A stretch of DNA of 64,000 nucleotides from Pedobacter cryoconitis (GTDB taxonomy: Bacteria > Bacteroidota > Bacteroidia > Sphingobacteriales > Sphingobacteriaceae). This document shows positions 60,998 through 64,000 of the stretch, piece by piece. The stretch spans positions 186,001-250,000 of the forward strand of contig NZ_CP014504.1 in assembly GCF_001590605.1 (NCBI RefSeq). The letters run 5' to 3'. The stretch's first letter is position 1, and each line of letters opens with the position of its first letter. The translations under genes and the position numbers were made by a program. The notes beneath the pieces were generated by a model. The model was given only the letters and a program-made list of their open reading frames with translations, ran no database searches and was not told where the DNA came from.

Positions 60998-61863
60998 AAG
61001 CATTTCTTAAAAAGCTGAGTTACCTTTTGCCAATATTGATTCTTATTGGGTTTTATGCCTGTAAGCCAGCAAAGCAATCTTATTCAAGCCCTAAAGTCTA
61101 TGATTTCAATCATCCTGAGAAATTTATTATGCCCGAAAGTTTGCATGAGATCTCTGGAATTGCTTTTTACAAAGGTAAAAGTGATACGATCTATTCCATA
61201 CAGGATGAAGAAGGCCGGCTTTACAGACAAGCCTGGGGGAATAAAAAACAGCAGCATACAGTTTTTGGTAAGAAGGGGGACTATGAAGATCTGGCAATTT
61301 TAAACGAGACGGTCATTATTCTGAGAAGCGACGGCACACTTTTCACTTTTCCTTTTACAGAAGCCATTCAGCCGAAAGCGGGAAAGATTAAAGAATGGGC
61401 CGATATTTTGCCGGATGGAGAATATGAGAGTATTTATGCTGACCAGCAAACCAACCAGGTTTATCTGTTGTGTAAAAACTGTAAAGGAGATAAAAAAAAA
61501 CAAACGATGTCCGGTTTTATCTTTACTTATAATCCAGCGAAAAAAGAATTGATTGCGTCGGGTAATTTCTCTATGGATCTGAGTGAACTGGTTACTTCAG
61601 GACAAATTCTGAAAACGGGATTAAAGGCTTCTGCATTAACAAAAGATCCGCATTCAGGAGATTGGTATATTCTTTCTTCGGTAAATAAACTGCTGTTAGT
61701 AGCCGGTCCGGACTGGAAAGTTAAAAGCGTATACCGGTTAAATTCTTCTATTTTTGCCCAACCCGAAGGAATAGCTTTTGATAACCAGATGAACCTGTAT
61801 ATTTCTAATGAAGGTGATGAACTGAGTTCTGGAAATATTTTAAAGTTTAAGCGTAAACCCTGA
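60994..61863 (+). CDS. SdiA-regulated-domain (YjiK-like) lipoprotein
   Basis: A 289-residue exported protein with a signal peptide (hydrophobic residues 9-21) and possible lipobox F-Y-A-C near residue 23. The rest is a beta-propeller-like chain. H-E-I-S-G-I-A-F near residue 51, E-D-L-A-I near 97, Y-E-S-I-Y-A near 143 and Q-P-E-G-I-A-F-D near 250 match the SdiA-regulated family. Its function is unknown; it is probably periplasmic or on the inner face of the outer membrane. It overlaps ppk1 by 4 bp, which supports a role linked to phosphate or polyphosphate. Confidence 0.75.
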   Translation: MKAFLKKLSYLLPILILIGFYACKPAKQSYSSPKVYDFNHPEKFIMPESLHEISGIAFYKGKSDTIYSIQDEEGRLYRQAWGNKKQQHTVFGKKGDYEDLAILNETVIILRSDGTLFTFPFTEAIQPKAGKIKEWADILPDGEYESIYADQQTNQVYLLCKNCKGDKKKQTMSGFIFTYNPAKKELIASGNFSMDLSELVTSGQILKTGLKASALTKDPHSGDWYILSSVNKLLLVAGPDWKVKSVYRLNSSIFAQPEGIAFDNQMNLYISNEGDELSSGNILKFKRKP

Positions 61864-61921
61864 GCATTTGATTAAATTTATATGAATGCCAATTAATGAC
61901 TCTTATAATTGAAAACAAAAA

Positions 61922-64000
61922 ATGCAGGCAATAACGATTGACTTTAACAAGTACGTGTGCGGAGATGAATTAAATGGGATGAAAGCAGATATCCGGCTTT
62001 CCTTAAAACCATTTATCAATTTCCTGACGGAAAAAATTAAAGTAGAAAAGACAGCCAAAATAAATTTCTATACTTATCTGCTGGACCAGTTCTCTGCTTT
62101 TCCAGAATTGATGGACCCGATCCCTGTTACCGATGTGGCTAAATACAATCATTTGTATGAACTGATTTATACTGCGCTATCTCCTATCATCAACGACGAG
62201 AAGGAGCAGCTTTGGGCTTTAAGTAAACCGGTTTGCCCTTGCTTTCATTATGGGACAAATGCTTTTTATAAAGTTTTGCTGGATGATAAAAAAGAAGGGC
62301 TGAATGCAGATCTGGCTTTACCTTCTCAAAAGGAAATGCAAAAGACCATGTTGAGTACGCTATATAATCTTGTGCTGCAAAAGTTTTACAACTTTAGCCT
62401 GGGAACAGATCAGCATGTGATTAAATCTATTGTTGACCATGAAACGCAATTACTAAGATATTACAAATTAAATATAGATACCCGTTTTGTAGAAGTCACC
62501 AGTACTAAAGCTTTACCTGAGCTGACACTTCAAAATGTAAAGGAGTATATGCAGGATGAAACCAACAGCCTGGATACCCTGATGACGCTATTGCCTTCAG
62601 AAATGTTCCGTGTAGAAGGGATTTCTATTGTGAGTTTAGTAGATATTACTGCAGAATATGCATTGGAATCTATTAAAAATGCTATTATATCACATAACCA
62701 GTGTCAAATAGGGTGGAGTACTGCTTCAATTTCAGCCGCATTAAAGTCTTTAGTGGGCAGTGACCAGATCTCCTTTGGACTATTGCCTTATCTGAAATTA
62801 AATGATAAGGTCTTACCTTACTTTCACGAAGGCTTTCAAAGCGTAATCATTCAGCAGGCAAAGCTAGATGGAGTTAGTGAGCCAGAATATTCCAAGCTTA
62901 TAGAAGACTTTGTCGCAAACCCGCGCAGATTGATCTTTCCTGAGCTTAACATAGAAGAATATTCAACTTTTCCGATGCTGAAGCTTGCTGCAGCTGCAGG
63001 AATTAAGTCTTATGCTATTTTTCCATTGTATTACAATGCCAGGTTGATTGGCTGTTTAGAACTTTATACTAAAGACAGCTCTGCTTTCAATGGGAATACT
63101 TTGTCCAGGATTGAAAGTGCATTTCCTTTACTTGCACAGCTTTACCAAAATATTATTGTTGATTTTAACAATGAGATTACGACTATCGTAACGGATAAAT
63201 TTACAGCGCTCCAATCTTCTGTATCCTGGCGTTTCAACGAAGTTGCCTACAATTATATGCAATCTGGCGATTGGAAGAAAGACCTTCCTATTGAACCTGT
63301 TTATTTTAAGGATGTACATCCTTTTTATGGGGCAATTGATATCAGGAATTCGAGTATTGAACGGAACCTGATGATCCGGAAAGATTTATTTGCACATTTT
63401 GAAATCCTGGAAACTGCATTGGGAAACCTGAAGAGTGTTATTCCGGAAATTGTAGAAGATGATTTTCCAAGGCAGCAATCGTCCTGGGACCATAAAGGTT
63501 TCGATGAGATCTCTGACCGGGAAATTATGAAAACTGATGACTATTTACAGCATCAGCTCCCTCCTTATCTGAACGTCCTTAAAGAAGTCTATCCTGAGGC
63601 TGAAGGAATCATTAATGAATATTTTGAGCTGACACGCCAGGGAGGGAAGATCTTTGAAAACAGGGATAATTATGAGCAAAGCATGCAGACCATTAACCAG
63701 GCAGTGAATAAACACCTGGATCAGTTCAATGCAGAATTACAACAACAACACCCTTGTTATTTTGAGAAATTCAGAACTGATGGGGTAGAGTTTGATATTT
63801 ACCTCGGACATTCGATTGCTCCGGACAGAGAGTTCAGCACAGATTTGGTGGCCGATTTCCGGTTGAGGCAATTGAAAGCTATTGCACAGATTACGAAACT
63901 AACACATGAACTGAAGCCGTCCTTACCAATTCCATTGGAAACTACGCAGCTGATCTTTGTTTATGAGAAGATCATTGACATTAGTTTCCGTATCGATGAA
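61922..64000 (+). CDS. GAF-domain-containing protein, 3'-truncated by the window edge
   Basis: An open frame of 693 codons from ATG 61922 to the window end with no stop. Residues about 190-380 contain a GAF-like section (M-L-K-L-A-A-A-A-G-I-K-S-Y-A-I-F-P-L-Y followed by A-R-L-I-G-C-L-E-L-Y near 355-380). The flanking parts are mostly alpha-helical without recognisable motifs. There is no signal peptide and no HTH or kinase motif in the visible part. It lies 58 bp downstream of the lipoprotein gene and may belong to the ppk1 operon. Proteins of this layout are common downstream of ppk1 in Sphingobacteriaceae as far as I remember; the function is unknown. Confidence 0.7.
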   Translation, partial: MQAITIDFNKYVCGDELNGMKADIRLSLKPFINFLTEKIKVEKTAKINFYTYLLDQFSAFPELMDPIPVTDVAKYNHLYELIYTALSPIINDEKEQLWALSKPVCPCFHYGTNAFYKVLLDDKKEGLNADLALPSQKEMQKTMLSTLYNLVLQKFYNFSLGTDQHVIKSIVDHETQLLRYYKLNIDTRFVEVTSTKALPELTLQNVKEYMQDETNSLDTLMTLLPSEMFRVEGISIVSLVDITAEYALESIKNAIISHNQCQIGWSTASISAALKSLVGSDQISFGLLPYLKLNDKVLPYFHEGFQSVIIQQAKLDGVSEPEYSKLIEDFVANPRRLIFPELNIEEYSTFPMLKLAAAAGIKSYAIFPLYYNARLIGCLELYTKDSSAFNGNTLSRIESAFPLLAQLYQNIIVDFNNEITTIVTDKFTALQSSVSWRFNEVAYNYMQSGDWKKDLPIEPVYFKDVHPFYGAIDIRNSSIERNLMIRKDLFAHFEILETALGNLKSVIPEIVEDDFPRQQSSWDHKGFDEISDREIMKTDDYLQHQLPPYLNVLKEVYPEAEGIINEYFELTRQGGKIFENRDNYEQSMQTINQAVNKHLDQFNAELQQQHPCYFEKFRTDGVEFDIYLGHSIAPDREFSTDLVADFRLRQLKAIAQITKLTHELKPSLPIPLETTQLIFVYEKIIDISFRIDE

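Overview
The window looks like a chromosome segment of a member of the Bacteroidota, most likely Sphingobacteriaceae (Pedobacter or a close relative). The grounds are AT-rich DNA, frequent 0-10 bp gene overlaps, weak Shine-Dalgarno signals, TAnnTTTG-type promoter boxes, a FecR/DUF4974 protein, half-size TolC and AlkC-like proteins, and the HD-PycTM/ppk1 neighbourhood. The genus is an inference. No rRNA, tRNA, insertion sequence, prophage structural gene or CRISPR array was seen.

Region 1 (1-7.2 kb, + strand) is the tail of a biosynthetic cluster. It holds the C-terminal phosphopantetheinyl transferase domain of a protein that begins outside the window (probably an iterative polyketide synthase), a discrete ACP, an alpha/beta hydrolase, two tandem MGT-type glycosyltransferases, two tandem condensation-fold acyltransferases and a small membrane protein. 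Together they suggest a glycosylated and acylated polyketide or lipid.

Region 2 (7.3-17.3 kb) is mixed housekeeping and stress genes on both strands: an AlkC-like DNA repair protein, a three-gene quinone reductase/monooxygenase/aldo-keto reductase operon with a perfect 18-bp palindrome upstream, an S24-type repressor, DinB, an orphan short FecR, VOC and Dabb proteins, a GlxA-type AraC regulator with a glycerophosphodiesterase, and an LCP phosphotransferase.

Region 3 (17.3-45.2 kb) is a large exopolysaccharide locus. A 16-kb, 17-gene + strand operon (17.9-34.0 kb) runs from a receiver-only response regulator and a receiver-fused initiating sugar transferase through a half TolC, a Wzc-like co-polymerase, an O-antigen ligase/polymerase, glycosyltransferases, an acetyltransferase and a Wzx flippase to a GMC oxidoreductase pair. 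It is followed by - strand glycosyltransferases that mirror + strand paralogues, a beta-helix lipoprotein, two GT14 enzymes, a FdtA/FdtB-like amino-sugar operon with a TIGR04325 methyltransferase, and two more GT2 enzymes. About 13 glycosyltransferases are present in all.

Region 4 (45.2-56.6 kb, - strand) is a compact hybrid NRPS-PKS operon: an FkbM methyltransferase, a 2185-residue A-PCP-KS-AT-ACP-aminotransferase protein and a 1352-residue C-A-PCP-TE protein. It should make a short product containing a beta-amino acid unit.

Region 5 (56.6-64 kb, + strand) is a probable operon of a TetR regulator, an HD phosphohydrolase fused to a PycTM-like membrane domain, polyphosphate kinase 1, a SdiA-regulated-type lipoprotein and a GAF-domain protein that runs off the window.
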